DNA of 49,473 nt from an uncultured Bacteroides sp. (GCA_900546645.1 URDR01000007.1:1-49473); one strand, 5' to 3'; shown: positions 1 to 9,700, counted from the first letter of the stretch. A program made the numbers and translations. The notes: a model not told the origin generated them from the sequence alone.

Positions 1-57
1 CAAAAAGCTATGTCCAGAGAAGAAAACGTAATAAAGCTACTTGCGAAACTTAAATAA
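1..57 (+). CDS. 3' end of an upstream coding region (partial)
   Basis: The first frame is open from base 1 to a TAA at 55-57 and ends with the residues SREENVIKLLAKLK. No start lies in the window, so this is the C-terminal end of a gene entering from the left. It overlaps the next ORF, in another frame, by 17 bases. Read on into that next frame, the peptide would continue as one helix-like stretch (LLAKL then NNEFIESL). It may therefore be the N-terminal half of a split or frameshifted effector rather than an unrelated gene. Only 18 codons are visible, so no family can be named. Confidence 0.45.
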   Translation, partial: QKAMSREENVIKLLAKLK

Positions 58-925
58 TGAATTTATTGAGTCATTAAATCATTTCAAGAAAGCTTTGGAT
101 ACAGACAATGTCATAAATCTACTTAAATTGCTAAGAGATAAAACTAAAAATTCGGAAATTAAAGGTTATCTTAAAAATATTTTGTCTCTTGGTAAAAAAA
201 CAATGAAACAATTCCTGTTAAAACTTACCATGGAAACAGGAACAGATGATATTATTAATAAAATCAAGGATAGGATATACGAACACTGTCATCAAAAAGA
301 TGTAATTGATAGTATATTTGATTCGTTATCATCAAATTTAAATATGGCTAAATATCTTGATATTAAGGATAGGAAAAAATTTGAAATTACATTTGATGAA
401 TTCAACAAAAAGTTTGGGAAATGTTTTCATGTAGCTTATAAAGATAAACCGTTACCCAAAAGATGTTTTTCTATTGTTTTTCCAGAGAATTTAGAGGAAC
501 AAACTTTTATAAAACAATTACTTGATATTGAAGATATAACTTCCGGAGATCCTCAAATAGTTGATTATACAACACATATGCTTCAAGCTATGAATCATTT
601 TGAATATTGGATAGAACAAAATTTTATTCTGCCTGCAGAAATTGATGAATTTCATAAAGAGGCTATTCTTAAGTGGAAGAATGAATTTCGTTCTAAATAT
701 CGTTATGTAGAGCAAAAAATTAAATCTGGTTGTTCTATTGTTGATTTAGAGACAGACATAAAAGAGATTGGAGTCCAATTAATAGATTTTCTTCGAAAAG
801 AGAATCTATTATTAGCGGAAAATATCTTGACTACAGAGTTGAGCAATGGATATTACTACCTATTATCCGATACTCCTGAAATTGGATGGCATTACGATTG
901 GAAACATAAATATAAAGCTATATGA
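41..925 (+). CDS. ABC-three-component (ABC-3C) system, C-terminal-domain effector-like protein
   Basis: This 294-residue, Lys/Glu/Ile-rich protein has no signal peptide or membrane segment. Its last 120 residues, with the pattern SNGYYYLLSDTPEIGWHYDW near the end, resemble the C-terminal domain of ABC-3C effector proteins. In the family this domain is normally fused behind a variable N-terminal effector such as a nuclease or protease. Here residues 1-170 show no catalytic motif I recognise, so the effector part is missing or lies upstream in the frame ending at 57. The start used is TTG at 41, because an in-frame TAA sits at 32-34 and the first in-frame ATG is about 55 codons in. It overlaps the next gene by 4 bases (ATGA). 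The family call rests on pattern memory plus context, not on a search. Confidence 0.6.
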   Translation: MRNLNNEFIESLNHFKKALDTDNVINLLKLLRDKTKNSEIKGYLKNILSLGKKTMKQFLLKLTMETGTDDIINKIKDRIYEHCHQKDVIDSIFDSLSSNLNMAKYLDIKDRKKFEITFDEFNKKFGKCFHVAYKDKPLPKRCFSIVFPENLEEQTFIKQLLDIEDITSGDPQIVDYTTHMLQAMNHFEYWIEQNFILPAEIDEFHKEAILKWKNEFRSKYRYVEQKIKSGCSIVDLETDIKEIGVQLIDFLRKENLLLAENILTTELSNGYYYLLSDTPEIGWHYDWKHKYKAI

Positions 926-1380
926 AAGAAATATATTATATATATAATAATGAAGCTATAGCCAGTTGTATCTTTTTAGCTTATTTACAAAACACAAGAA
1001 CAGTTGATATAGCTCGTTTATGTTTGATACTTCCTTTTCTTTTAGACGATAGAATCGTAATGTATTTAGCAAAAATATCAAACGAAGAAAGTAAGAGTCT
1101 AGAGTCAATTATCGATGAGAGACCAAAGCTTTTTATGTCGTTTAATAAGAGATATGTATCATTGTTGCCAATTACAATTAACTCAACACTTCTGTTACAT
1201 AAAAACGAACAAATTGAAATTTCTGCAAATGAAATCTTTGCTAAAACTGATTTTATTTATGGAGAAACAGACATGGGTAATAGATTTGAAAAGATCAAAG
1301 AAGTGATACCTTTTTTAGCAACAGTTTTTAGTAGATATTCAACAATTCAACTTTACAAAATTTTAAAAGTGCAATTATGA
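922..1380 (+). CDS. ABC-3C system middle component
   Basis: This is a small 152-residue protein with hydrophobic helical segments but no clear membrane span (for example ARLCLILPFLLDDRIVMYL at residues 31-49). Its size, its place between a CTD-type protein and a DUF3732 ATPase, and the 4-base ATGA overlaps on both sides match the middle component of ABC three-component systems. That component is thought to bridge the ATPase and the effector. I see no catalytic residues. It is very AT-rich, like its neighbours and unlike the core genes after 6002. The role is inferred mainly from position and size. Confidence 0.6.
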   Translation: MKEIYYIYNNEAIASCIFLAYLQNTRTVDIARLCLILPFLLDDRIVMYLAKISNEESKSLESIIDERPKLFMSFNKRYVSLLPITINSTLLLHKNEQIEISANEIFAKTDFIYGETDMGNRFEKIKEVIPFLATVFSRYSTIQLYKILKVQL

Positions 1381-3251
1381 AATTCATTATACATGAAATT
1401 AAGCTTTGGTTTAAAAAAAAGAACAGTACTCCAAAAAGCTATGAATTAAAACCAAATAAAGTTAACGTAATTACAGGTGATGCTACTACTGGGAAAACTA
1501 GCTTTTGGAGCATAATTGATTATTGCTTGATGGCAAATAAAACAAATATAGCCAATAGCATTAATGAAAAAGTCTCATGGTATGGTATAAGATTTACTAT
1601 AAACGATAAAAAAATATCTATTGCAAGAAAGGCGACACAAAAAGATATTGTGTCGCCAGATGTTTACTTCGGGTATGGGGAATTACCGAATACGCCACAA
1701 ACTAATATTGAAATAGCAAAGATAAAATCAATACTGGATAAAGAATTTGGCATAACAGATAATCTGATATTTCCATATGGTAAAAAACTCGGGAAAGTTC
1801 CATTTAGCTTATCATTCAGACATTTTTTGTTATTCAATTCATTGACAGAAGATATTATTGGAACTTCTAAAACATATTTTGATACCACATTTTATGGAAA
1901 AGAAGAGTATGATAATGCTTTAACTCATATTTTTGATTTAGTGATTGGTGTTAACGATATGGAAAATTCCAAAGCCGAAGAAAGAATTAAACAAATTGAT
2001 GAAGAAATAAAAAAAATGTATTCTCGTGAGAAAAGAAGACATAAAGCGGAATTAGTATTTGAAGAAGGAATTTACACCCTCATTAAGAGGTTAAAAGAAA
2101 ATGGATTTATTGAATATTCCTCTACAATAAAATCATTAGATGAAGCTATGTCCATTCTTGACGATGTCATTGCGAATACGAAAAAAGCCGCGAATAATTC
2201 AAGTTTATTTGAAGAACTCGATAATTTAAACAAACGCCGTTTAGAAATAAAAGCACAGTTGTCTTCAATTGATAGATATAAAAGAGAGTATGAAACTTAT
2301 AAAAAGAATCTTGATAAAAGTACTGATAGTCTAAAACCAATAAACTATCTCAATCGTCATTTGTCAGATCAACTCATAGAATCATACGAGACAAAATCGT
2401 TTATAGATACTTTAGAGAACTCCTTGAGAACTATTCAAAATCACCTTTCAAAACAGAGCCTAAAACCAATAAAAGTACAGGGAGAGGTATCCAAATTGCA
2501 AAAAGAGCTGTATAATATTGAAACCCAAATTGATAAATTAAATTCAATTCAAAAGATTTATCGTACGGAAGGTGAGAGATACATCATAATAGGTGAAATC
2601 AAAAATTCCTATGAAAATTTATTAAAGCAAGAGAAGGTTAAACCAATAGATAGTATTGATTTAAATCAGCTAAATGATGAAAAAAATAATTTAGAGAAAA
2701 ATCTCAAAAATATAGATGAAGTCAAGTATAGAATGAAAGATTCTCTAAATAAATGTATCCAAAGAAATTATAACAAATTAAGGTCATTACCAGCATATAA
2801 AAATAGCCAAACTCAGTTTAATGATACTGATATGGTCTTACAATTAGTGCCAGAAGGACAATTATTCCCACTTGAAAATGTGGGGAGCAAATCAAACTAT
2901 ATGTTTATGCACTTATGTTTTTATTTAGGGTTACATGAGCATATGATAAATGTCGGACAAATACATGTTCCTCAATTTTTGTTCATAGACCAACCAAGTA
3001 TTCCTTATTATACCGGTTCTATTAATGAAAAAATAGGGAATGATGATAAAACGAAATTGCTTGACGCTTTTGCACTCATTGATTCATTTGTTAGTTACAT
3101 AACAAATGAAAAAAAAGAATCATTTCAAATATTTTTAGTAGAACATGCTCCTCGAGAGTATTGGACTGAAAATAATTTACTTAATTTCCATACAGTTGAT
3201 GAATTTATCCATGGGAAAGGTTTAATTCCAAGTGATATTTACAATGATTAA
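1377..3251 (+). CDS. DUF3732-type ABC/SMC-like ATPase of an ABC-3C system
   Basis: This 624-residue cytoplasmic ATPase has a Walker A motif GDATTGKT at residues 34-41, followed by SFWSIIDYCL, the usual DUF3732 continuation. Residues about 195-460 are long charged helices that should form a coiled coil, as in SMC/Rad50-like proteins. The signature region is NVGSKSNYMFMH (about 501-512) in place of LSGGQ. Walker B reads FLFIDQPS (Asp about 538), with Gln where most ABC ATPases have the catalytic Glu. The switch histidine is in FLVEHAP (about 588). As I recall the family, DQPS is normal for DUF3732 and not a loss-of-function change. Membership is clear. A role in defence or conflict is inferred from the neighbours. 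Confidence 0.85.
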   Translation: MKFIIHEIKLWFKKKNSTPKSYELKPNKVNVITGDATTGKTSFWSIIDYCLMANKTNIANSINEKVSWYGIRFTINDKKISIARKATQKDIVSPDVYFGYGELPNTPQTNIEIAKIKSILDKEFGITDNLIFPYGKKLGKVPFSLSFRHFLLFNSLTEDIIGTSKTYFDTTFYGKEEYDNALTHIFDLVIGVNDMENSKAEERIKQIDEEIKKMYSREKRRHKAELVFEEGIYTLIKRLKENGFIEYSSTIKSLDEAMSILDDVIANTKKAANNSSLFEELDNLNKRRLEIKAQLSSIDRYKREYETYKKNLDKSTDSLKPINYLNRHLSDQLIESYETKSFIDTLENSLRTIQNHLSKQSLKPIKVQGEVSKLQKELYNIETQIDKLNSIQKIYRTEGERYIIIGEIKNSYENLLKQEKVKPIDSIDLNQLNDEKNNLEKNLKNIDEVKYRMKDSLNKCIQRNYNKLRSLPAYKNSQTQFNDTDMVLQLVPEGQLFPLENVGSKSNYMFMHLCFYLGLHEHMINVGQIHVPQFLFIDQPSIPYYTGSINEKIGNDDKTKLLDAFALIDSFVSYITNEKKESFQIFLVEHAPREYWTENNLLNFHTVDEFIHGKGLIPSDIYND

Positions 3252-4281
3252 TATGAATAATTTAGCTTTAGGTAAACTAGATAAATTTGTTGTGCATTTT
3301 ATTGGCAACAAAACTAATGGTGATGGCGTTCGATTTTCAAATGAAATAACACCATTTGAAAATATAGAAACTGATATAAAGAAATTATTAAACACTAATT
3401 TTAAATTAGACGAATTGTATAGTTTCTATTTTATCCATCAGTTGGAACTCAATCCAATGTTTCAGTTTGTAAATTCTATTTTTGAGAATAAAAAGGAATT
3501 TGTAGAACAATCACAAAATATTGCAAGATATCTATATGATCATAGTATTCATCCTCAAATCAAGTCAGGTGAATTGTGTTTTTCTTATTTTGACAATTGC
3601 GAATTGAATGGAGGAAGAGTTAGCTGCATATCTATCTTTAAATCAGAGAATAAAGATACTTTTCTAAAAATAAATGTACAAGGGGAAGCTTTTGAAATAG
3701 AGAGGGAAAGTGGTATGAATATAAATAAATTAGATAAAGGCTGTTTAATTTTCAACATTGAAAAAGAGAATGGCTATGTAGTTGCTGTTGTGGATAATAC
3801 CAACAAAGGTGCAGAGGCGAAATACTGGACTGATGATTTCCTTCATGTACGCCCAAGGAAAGATAATTTCAATCAAACCCTAAATATGCTTTCTCTATGC
3901 AAAAGTTTTGTTTCTCAATTACCTGCTGAAAACGGTAAAATAAAGAAAGCAACATATATGAATAGAAGTGTAGAGGCTTTGAAAGAGGAATCTGTAAATG
4001 TAGATACCTTTGCAGAACAAGTTTTTGCGTCACCAGAGTTAGTATCAGAGTTTAAGCAATACAAAGAAATTTATCAGAAAGAACGAGACATTGAAATAGA
4101 TGATCATTTTACTACTGCTGCTAACGCAATTAAACGTAAGGCTACGGGCACAATGACAACAATCAAACTTGATAAAAATTTTGATATAAATATTCACGGT
4201 GGAGAGCAATATATTGAAAGAGGTTATGATGAAGAACGAGGTATGTACTACTATCGGTTATTCTTTAGAGAGGAAAGGTAG
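3244..4281 (+). CDS. Nucleoid-associated protein, NdpA/YejK family
   Basis: The product is about 345 residues and matches the 37-kDa nucleoid-associated family (YejK/NdpA). Its centre holds the family hallmark: ARYLYDHSIHPQIKSGELC, then a YF, then IFKSENKDTFLK. A second conserved block (DDFLHVRPRKDNFNQT) precedes the C-terminal part. YejK binds nucleoid DNA in enterobacteria, but the exact role is unclear. The frame opens with GTG at 3232. ATG 3244 overlaps the ATPase stop and ATG 3253 follows it. I use 3244, and either ATG is possible. The overlap suggests translational coupling to the ABC-3C genes, as if it were a fourth component. It ends on TAG at 4279-4281, directly before the next ATG. 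Confidence 0.8.
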   Translation: MINMNNLALGKLDKFVVHFIGNKTNGDGVRFSNEITPFENIETDIKKLLNTNFKLDELYSFYFIHQLELNPMFQFVNSIFENKKEFVEQSQNIARYLYDHSIHPQIKSGELCFSYFDNCELNGGRVSCISIFKSENKDTFLKINVQGEAFEIERESGMNINKLDKGCLIFNIEKENGYVVAVVDNTNKGAEAKYWTDDFLHVRPRKDNFNQTLNMLSLCKSFVSQLPAENGKIKKATYMNRSVEALKEESVNVDTFAEQVFASPELVSEFKQYKEIYQKERDIEIDDHFTTAANAIKRKATGTMTTIKLDKNFDINIHGGEQYIERGYDEERGMYYYRLFFREER

Positions 4282-5814
4282 ATGTATATTAACAATAGTA
4301 TAATAAGTATGACAACAATTGACGATATAAAGAAACTGATAGCTAAGGACGAGACAAGAACTTTGGAGCTGAAGAAAACAACAGGCGAACTCTATAAGGG
4401 TATGGAGACAGCTTGTGCGTTTCTGAATTCCGATGGTGGCTGGTTGATGTTTGGTATTGCTCCGTCTTTGAAGATTATTGGGCAAAATGTTACAGATAAT
4501 ACAAGACAGGAGGTGGCAAACGCTCTCCGTAAGATAGAGCCGGCAATAGATGTAGAGGTTGAATATGTGGAGTTACCCGATAAACCAGACAATTATGTTA
4601 TCGCCATCTACTTTAATTCCAATAATTTCAAGAATGGACCGTATTCGTTCGATGGCAGAGCTTTTTATAAAGTAGAAAGTACCACAGCACTGATGCCAAG
4701 ACAGATGTATGAGGAACGTTTGAGAATTAGCAATCCTCAGCGATTCAGTTGGGAAAACACCCCCAATTCTGAAATAACCGTTGATGATATTGATACAGAA
4801 CTATTATATCAGACACTTCATGACGGAATAGGATCAAGGCGTATTCATGCTTCGGCTATGACATTGCAAGACCCTGCGAAGATTATGCTGAAACTCGGAG
4901 TGGCAAGAAAGGATGGTATGATATTGAATGCTGCGAATGTATTGTTCGGTAAAGAGCCTTCTTTATTGCATCCTCAGTGTAAAATCCGTTTGGCTCGTTT
5001 TGAAGGAACGGACAAAAGAGTATTTCGTGACCAGACGGTTTGCGAAGGGAATCTGTTTGAACAGTACGATGCTGCGATGGATTTCTGTTTAAAGCATTTG
5101 AATCTATCTGGCAGAATGGATAGTAAATTCAGACAAGACACACTTACTGTGCCTTATGAAGCTATAAAAGAGGCTACTATCAACATGTTGTGCCATCGTT
5201 CCTGGAATGCCGAAAATACAACTCCAAGTCTAGCGATATACGATGACCGCATTGTATTCCAAAATCCGGGCTCATTTCCTCTTGGTATGACATGGCAGGA
5301 CTTTATATATGAACAGATAGGTTCTTTACCAGCCAATCCTACTATAGCAAATGTATTCTATCGGCGTGGCACGATGGAAGCGTGGGGACGTGGTATAGGT
5401 CTTATTATGGAAAGTTGTAGAGAGCAGGGTCTTCTTACTCCGGAAATCAAAGTTGTTCCACCGTTTGTAAATCTTACAATATGGTTTAAGCACTCACTGA
5501 TTGGTGGTGTGAAAACATCTGCACCCCAAGTAGAAGATTTGCACACTCCAAGTCGCACCTCAAGTGATGAGGATTTCACCTCAAGTCATAACGAAACAAA
5601 TGATCAGTCGAATATCATTACACCCCAAGATAAGGTATTTGAATTTTGTAAATCTCCGAAAAGTATTGTTGAAATAGCCGAAATGCTTGGAGTGAATGAT
5701 AGAAGATGGGTGAGAAAGAAATATATTGCTCCCTATATCGGCACAAAGCTACAAATGACCATTCCAGATAAACCCAATAGCCAACACCAGAAATATGTCA
5801 GTATTAAAGAATGA
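4282..5814 (+). CDS. AlbA_2 (Schlafen-type) / HATPase_c_4 / winged-helix protein
   Basis: The 510-residue product begins with an AlbA_2 domain (residues about 10-135), with a divergent core E-LKKT and FLNSDGGWLMFGI. An ATPase-like C-terminal domain follows (about 285-400): AIKEATINMLCHRSW, DDRIVFQNPGSFPLGMT, and ANPTIANVFYRRG followed by EAWGRGI. A low-complexity Ser/Thr-rich linker (about 410-445) leads to a winged-helix-like tail (FEFCKSPKSIVEIAEMLGV). Such proteins are often annotated as RecG-like or ATP-binding regulators. Their function is poorly defined, and many occur near defence genes. ATG 4282 directly follows the previous stop and has purine-rich AGGAAAGG upstream. ATG 4309 (MTTIDDIKKL) fits the domain start equally well. 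It is less AT-rich than the four genes before it, so it may have a separate origin. Confidence 0.8.
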   Translation: MYINNSIISMTTIDDIKKLIAKDETRTLELKKTTGELYKGMETACAFLNSDGGWLMFGIAPSLKIIGQNVTDNTRQEVANALRKIEPAIDVEVEYVELPDKPDNYVIAIYFNSNNFKNGPYSFDGRAFYKVESTTALMPRQMYEERLRISNPQRFSWENTPNSEITVDDIDTELLYQTLHDGIGSRRIHASAMTLQDPAKIMLKLGVARKDGMILNAANVLFGKEPSLLHPQCKIRLARFEGTDKRVFRDQTVCEGNLFEQYDAAMDFCLKHLNLSGRMDSKFRQDTLTVPYEAIKEATINMLCHRSWNAENTTPSLAIYDDRIVFQNPGSFPLGMTWQDFIYEQIGSLPANPTIANVFYRRGTMEAWGRGIGLIMESCREQGLLTPEIKVVPPFVNLTIWFKHSLIGGVKTSAPQVEDLHTPSRTSSDEDFTSSHNETNDQSNIITPQDKVFEFCKSPKSIVEIAEMLGVNDRRWVRKKYIAPYIGTKLQMTIPDKPNSQHQKYVSIKE

Positions 5815-6001
5815 TATGAAAATAGCCAAAGTCTTTGCCCATCCAAGGATTTTGGCTACTTTTGCAATTGAGTTATTAGACAGCGAAACATGGCAAAACG
5901 CTGAAAAACGCAGGTTTCTTAGTCGTTGCTGCTACTTCTCAAATAGCTCGTTAAAAGTTTATACCTCAAATGGTTATATCAAACTGCAGGCAATTTAAGA
6001 G
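5815..6001 (+). other. Intergenic gap at the edge of the AT-rich accessory block
   Basis: This stretch separates the accessory block from the core gene ung. A dyad TAGCCAAA (5823-5830) / TTTGGCTA (5851-5858) with a 20-base loop and a following CTTTTG could be a weak terminator for the upstream operon. A 67-codon ORF spans it, but it has no recognisable domain and begins inside the preceding gene. I saw no clear -7 box for ung and no obvious attachment-site repeat. Confidence 0.35.
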
Positions 6002-6664
6002 ATGAATGTGCAAATTGAAGAAAGCTGGAAAGAAGTGCTTTCACCCGAATTTAAAAAAGATTATTTTATTCGTCTGACCGATTTTGTCCGTCAAGAGTAT
6101 CAGACGACAACGGTATACCCTCCGGGAAAACTTATTTTTAATGCGTTTAATCTCTGTCCTTACCCCAAAGTGAAGGTGGTGATTATCGGACAAGACCCAT
6201 ATCACGGACCGGGGCAGGCTCACGGCTTGTGTTTTTCGGTGAACGACGGAGTTCCTTTTCCTCCTTCTTTACAGAATATATTTAAAGAGATACAGAGTGA
6301 CCTAGGCAGTCCGATACCGGAAACCGGAAATTTGACGCGCTGGGCTGAACAGGGAGTCTTGATGCTCAATGCCACTTTGACGGTCCGCGCCCATCAGGCA
6401 GGATCACATCAGCGCAGAGGCTGGGAAGAGTTTACCGATGCAGCTATCCGCGCTTTGGCTGAAAACAGAGAGCATCTGGTTTTTATCTTGTGGGGAGCCT
6501 ATGCACAAAAGAAAGGAGCATTCATCAGCCGTGACCGTCACCTGGTGTTGACTTCTGTCCATCCTTCTCCTTTATCGGCTTATCATGGATTTTTTGGCAA
6601 TAAGCATTTCAGCCGGGCGAATGCCTATTTGGAAGCACATGGCGAGACGCCCATTGTATGGTAA
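6002..6664 (+). CDS. ung: Uracil-DNA glycosylase (family 1)
   Basis: Ung excises uracil from DNA to start base-excision repair in the cytoplasm. The 220-residue length is normal for the family. The water-activating motif GQDPYHGPGQAHGLCFSV runs from residue 63, with catalytic Asp65. The LLNATLTVRAHQAGSHQ block follows, and the leucine-loop motif HPSPLSAYHGFFG lies near residue 187. It starts with ATG at 6002. It is the first gene with core base composition after the AT-rich block. It converges on mfd and ends before a shared terminator-like hairpin. Confidence 0.97.
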   Translation: MNVQIEESWKEVLSPEFKKDYFIRLTDFVRQEYQTTTVYPPGKLIFNAFNLCPYPKVKVVIIGQDPYHGPGQAHGLCFSVNDGVPFPPSLQNIFKEIQSDLGSPIPETGNLTRWAEQGVLMLNATLTVRAHQAGSHQRRGWEEFTDAAIRALAENREHLVFILWGAYAQKKGAFISRDRHLVLTSVHPSPLSAYHGFFGNKHFSRANAYLEAHGETPIVW

Positions 6665-6681
6665 AAACTCCGTATGAAATA

Positions 6682-6748
6682 AAAATCTGTTTTTATATAG
6701 TTTGCTTTATGATGAGCAGGGACAATATAAAACAGATTTTCTTTTTTT
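6682..6748 (+). terminator. Bidirectional terminator between ung and mfd
   Basis: Left arm AAAATCTGTTTTTATAT (6682-6698) pairs with ATATAAAACAGATTTT (6725-6740) with one bulge. The loop is 26 bases. Seven Ts (6742-6748) follow on the plus strand, and A-rich sequence precedes the left arm, which gives a U-tract for minus-strand transcripts. The mfd stop codon (6747-6749) lies at the edge of the T-run. Confidence 0.75.
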
Positions 6749-9700
6749 ATGCATTTAAACTGACCATTTCCTGCAATACGCTGACGGCTGAGGCTACATC
6801 GTGTATTTCCTTCATGACCATGCTGCGCTTTCCGTTTTGTTCACGCAGGTTGCAGTTGCGCGGATATTTTGCCATGTATTCAATTACTTTGCCGAAAGCC
6901 TTGCTTTGATAATAGGGGCTTTCCAAGTTGCTCACAAAATACAAGGTCATCCGGTCTGCTTTTAATATGACTTTCTCTATACCCATGCGTTTAGCTAAGC
7001 GGCGCAAGGGAACGATACGGGTAAGTTCTTCCGTTTCCGGCGGAATCTTTCCGAACCGGTCTATCAGCCTTGCTTTAAAATCCTCTACCTCCTTGTCGAG
7101 TTCCAGCTTGTCGAGTTCGCGATAAAGCAACATGCGTTCGCTGCTGCTGGGGATATATTCATTGGGAAAGAGCAGTTCAAGGTCGCTTTCCACCGTACAT
7201 TCATCCACAAATTCTTCTCCGCTGATTTTTTCTTCACCAGCTTTGATTTCTTCGGCATAAAGGTCGGCAAACTCTTCATTCTTCAGCTCTTTTACCGCTT
7301 CTGCCAAGATCTTCTGATAAGTTTCATATCCCAAGTCGGCAATAAATCCGCTTTGTTCGGCTCCCAGCATGTTTCCGGCTCCGCGGATGTCCAGATCCTG
7401 CATGGCAATATGGATGCCGCTTCCCAAATCACTGAAGTTTTCAATAGCCTGTAAGCGTCGTTTCGCTTCGGGAGTCAGTGAAGTAAGGGGAGGAGCAAGT
7501 AGGTAGCAAAAGGCTTTCTTGTTGCTTCTGCCTACACGCCCACGCATTTGGTGTAAATCGCTCAAACCGAAATTTTGTGCCTGATTGATGATAATTGTGT
7601 TGGCATTAGGTATATCAATTCCGCTTTCAATAATGGTAGTGGCGAGCAATACATCATAATCATAGTTCACGAAATCGAATATGATTTTTTCCAACTCTTC
7701 CGGCTGCATTTGTCCGTGACCGATGCACACACGGCAGTCGGGGATGTTACGCTGAATCATCATCTTCAGTTCCATCAAGTTTTGTATGCGGTTATTTACA
7801 AAGAACACCTGTCCGTTTCGGCTCATCTCAAAATTAATGGCTTCGCTGATAATCTCTTCATTAAACGTATGTACTTCCGTTTGAATGGGGTAGCGGTTGG
7901 GAGGGGGTGTTTGAATGACCGACAAGTCACGTGCCCCCATGAGTGAAAACTGAAGGGTGCGCGGTATGGGGGTGGCAGTCATGGTTAGCGTATCTATATT
8001 TACTTTAATCTGTCGCAGCTTCTCTTTTACACTGACGCCGAACTTCTGCTCTTCATCGATGATGAGCAGTCCCAAGTCTTTAAACTTTACACTTTTCCCG
8101 ATGATTTTATGCGTTCCGATTAAAATATTAATCTGTCCGTCGGCTAATTCTTTCAGAATACGTGATGTATCTTTTGCTGTTCGTGCCCGGCTCAGATAGT
8201 CCACCTTGCAAGGCATTCCTTCCAGTCGTTTGCGGAATGTCTGAAAATGCTGATAGGCCAATACAGTCGTCGGTACGAGCACAGCCACCTGCTTATTGTC
8301 TGCAACAGCCTTGAAAGCAGCGCGTATAGCCACTTCCGTCTTGCCGAATCCCACATCGCCGCAAACCAGACGATCCATGGGTCGGTCGCTCTCCATATCA
8401 GCCTTTACGTCTTGAGTAGCTTTAAGCTGATCTGGGGTATCTTCATAAAGGAAGCTTGCTTCCAGCTCATGCTGTAAAAAACTGTCGGCACTGTATTGGA
8501 ATCCCTTTTCCTGCTTGCGTTGTGAGTATAACTTAATCAAGTCGCGGGCAATATCCTTGATTTTAGCCTTGGTACGGTCTTTCATTTTTTCCCAGGCTCC
8601 CGTTCCCAATTTGCTGATACGGGGCTGTTCGCCTTCCTTTCCTTTATATTTGGAAATTTTATGTAGGGAGTGGATGGAAACAAAAACCACATCGTCATTT
8701 TGGTAAATCAGCTTGATGACTTCTTGCGTGGTATTTCCGTTAGGGATGCGCACTAATCCTGCGAATTTTCCAATGCCATGGTCAATATGAACCACGTAGT
8801 CACCCGGTTCAAACTGGTTGAGTTCTTTTAAAGAGAGTGCCACTTTTCCGCTGCGTGCTTTGTCGCTCCGCAGGTTGAATTTATGGAATCGGTCGAAAAT
8901 CTGGTGGTCGGTAAAGAGACACATCTTGAGGGTGTGGTCAATAAATCCTTCATGCAGCGTGTGATCTACAGCCTTGAAGGAAATCTGGTCTTTACGCTCG
9001 GCAAAGATGTCGCGCAGACGGTCGGTTTGCTTTACACTGTCTGAACAAATGTAGATGGTGTAATTGCGTTGCAGATAATCGGTCAGCGTGCTGGCTACCA
9101 AGTCAAAATTCTTATGAAAAATCGGCTGGATGGAAGTTTGGAACTGCAAGGTTGCCTGTGGAGTTCCTACGGCTTTGTGTCCAAAGTCAATGCGCTTAAA
9201 ATCCAGTGCACGTACCGTAAATTCACTTCCATCTATCAGTTTCCTTTCCAGATTCATCCGTTCTGTCTGCTCGCCCTCATAGGCAGCTAAGGCTTGTGGT
9301 GAAAGACTTTCATCGTGGATGGCTTGAATACGCTCCTTTATCCATAATAAATCTTTTACCCAAAGTAAGGTGTCTTGGGGAATGAATTCAAGAAAGCTGA
9401 TTTCATTTTCAGTGGCTTGTCCTAACTCAGGCACAATGCTGACGGAGTTTTTCTTTTCTTTTGATAATTGGGTTTCTACTTCAAATGTACGTATGCTGTC
9501 TATTTCATCTCCAAAGAAATCAATGCGGTACGGGTATTCAGAGGCAAACGAGTAGACATCGAGTATGCTTCCGCGCATAGCAAACTGTCCGGGTTCATAC
9601 ACGTAGTCAACGTGTTCAAAGCCATAGTCTGTCAACTTTTTCGTGATTGCTTCGGTTTCGTATTGCTTACCTGTTGCCAGGGTTAAGGTTTGCTGGTTTA

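Noticed and set aside
5795..5998. 67-codon plus-strand ORF before ung
   Set aside because: It starts inside the preceding gene, has no recognisable domain, and has a composition that fits non-coding sequence. Kept only as an intergenic note.
6658..6909. 83-codon plus-strand ORF
   Set aside because: It spans the ung-mfd terminator and the 3' end of mfd on the opposite strand.
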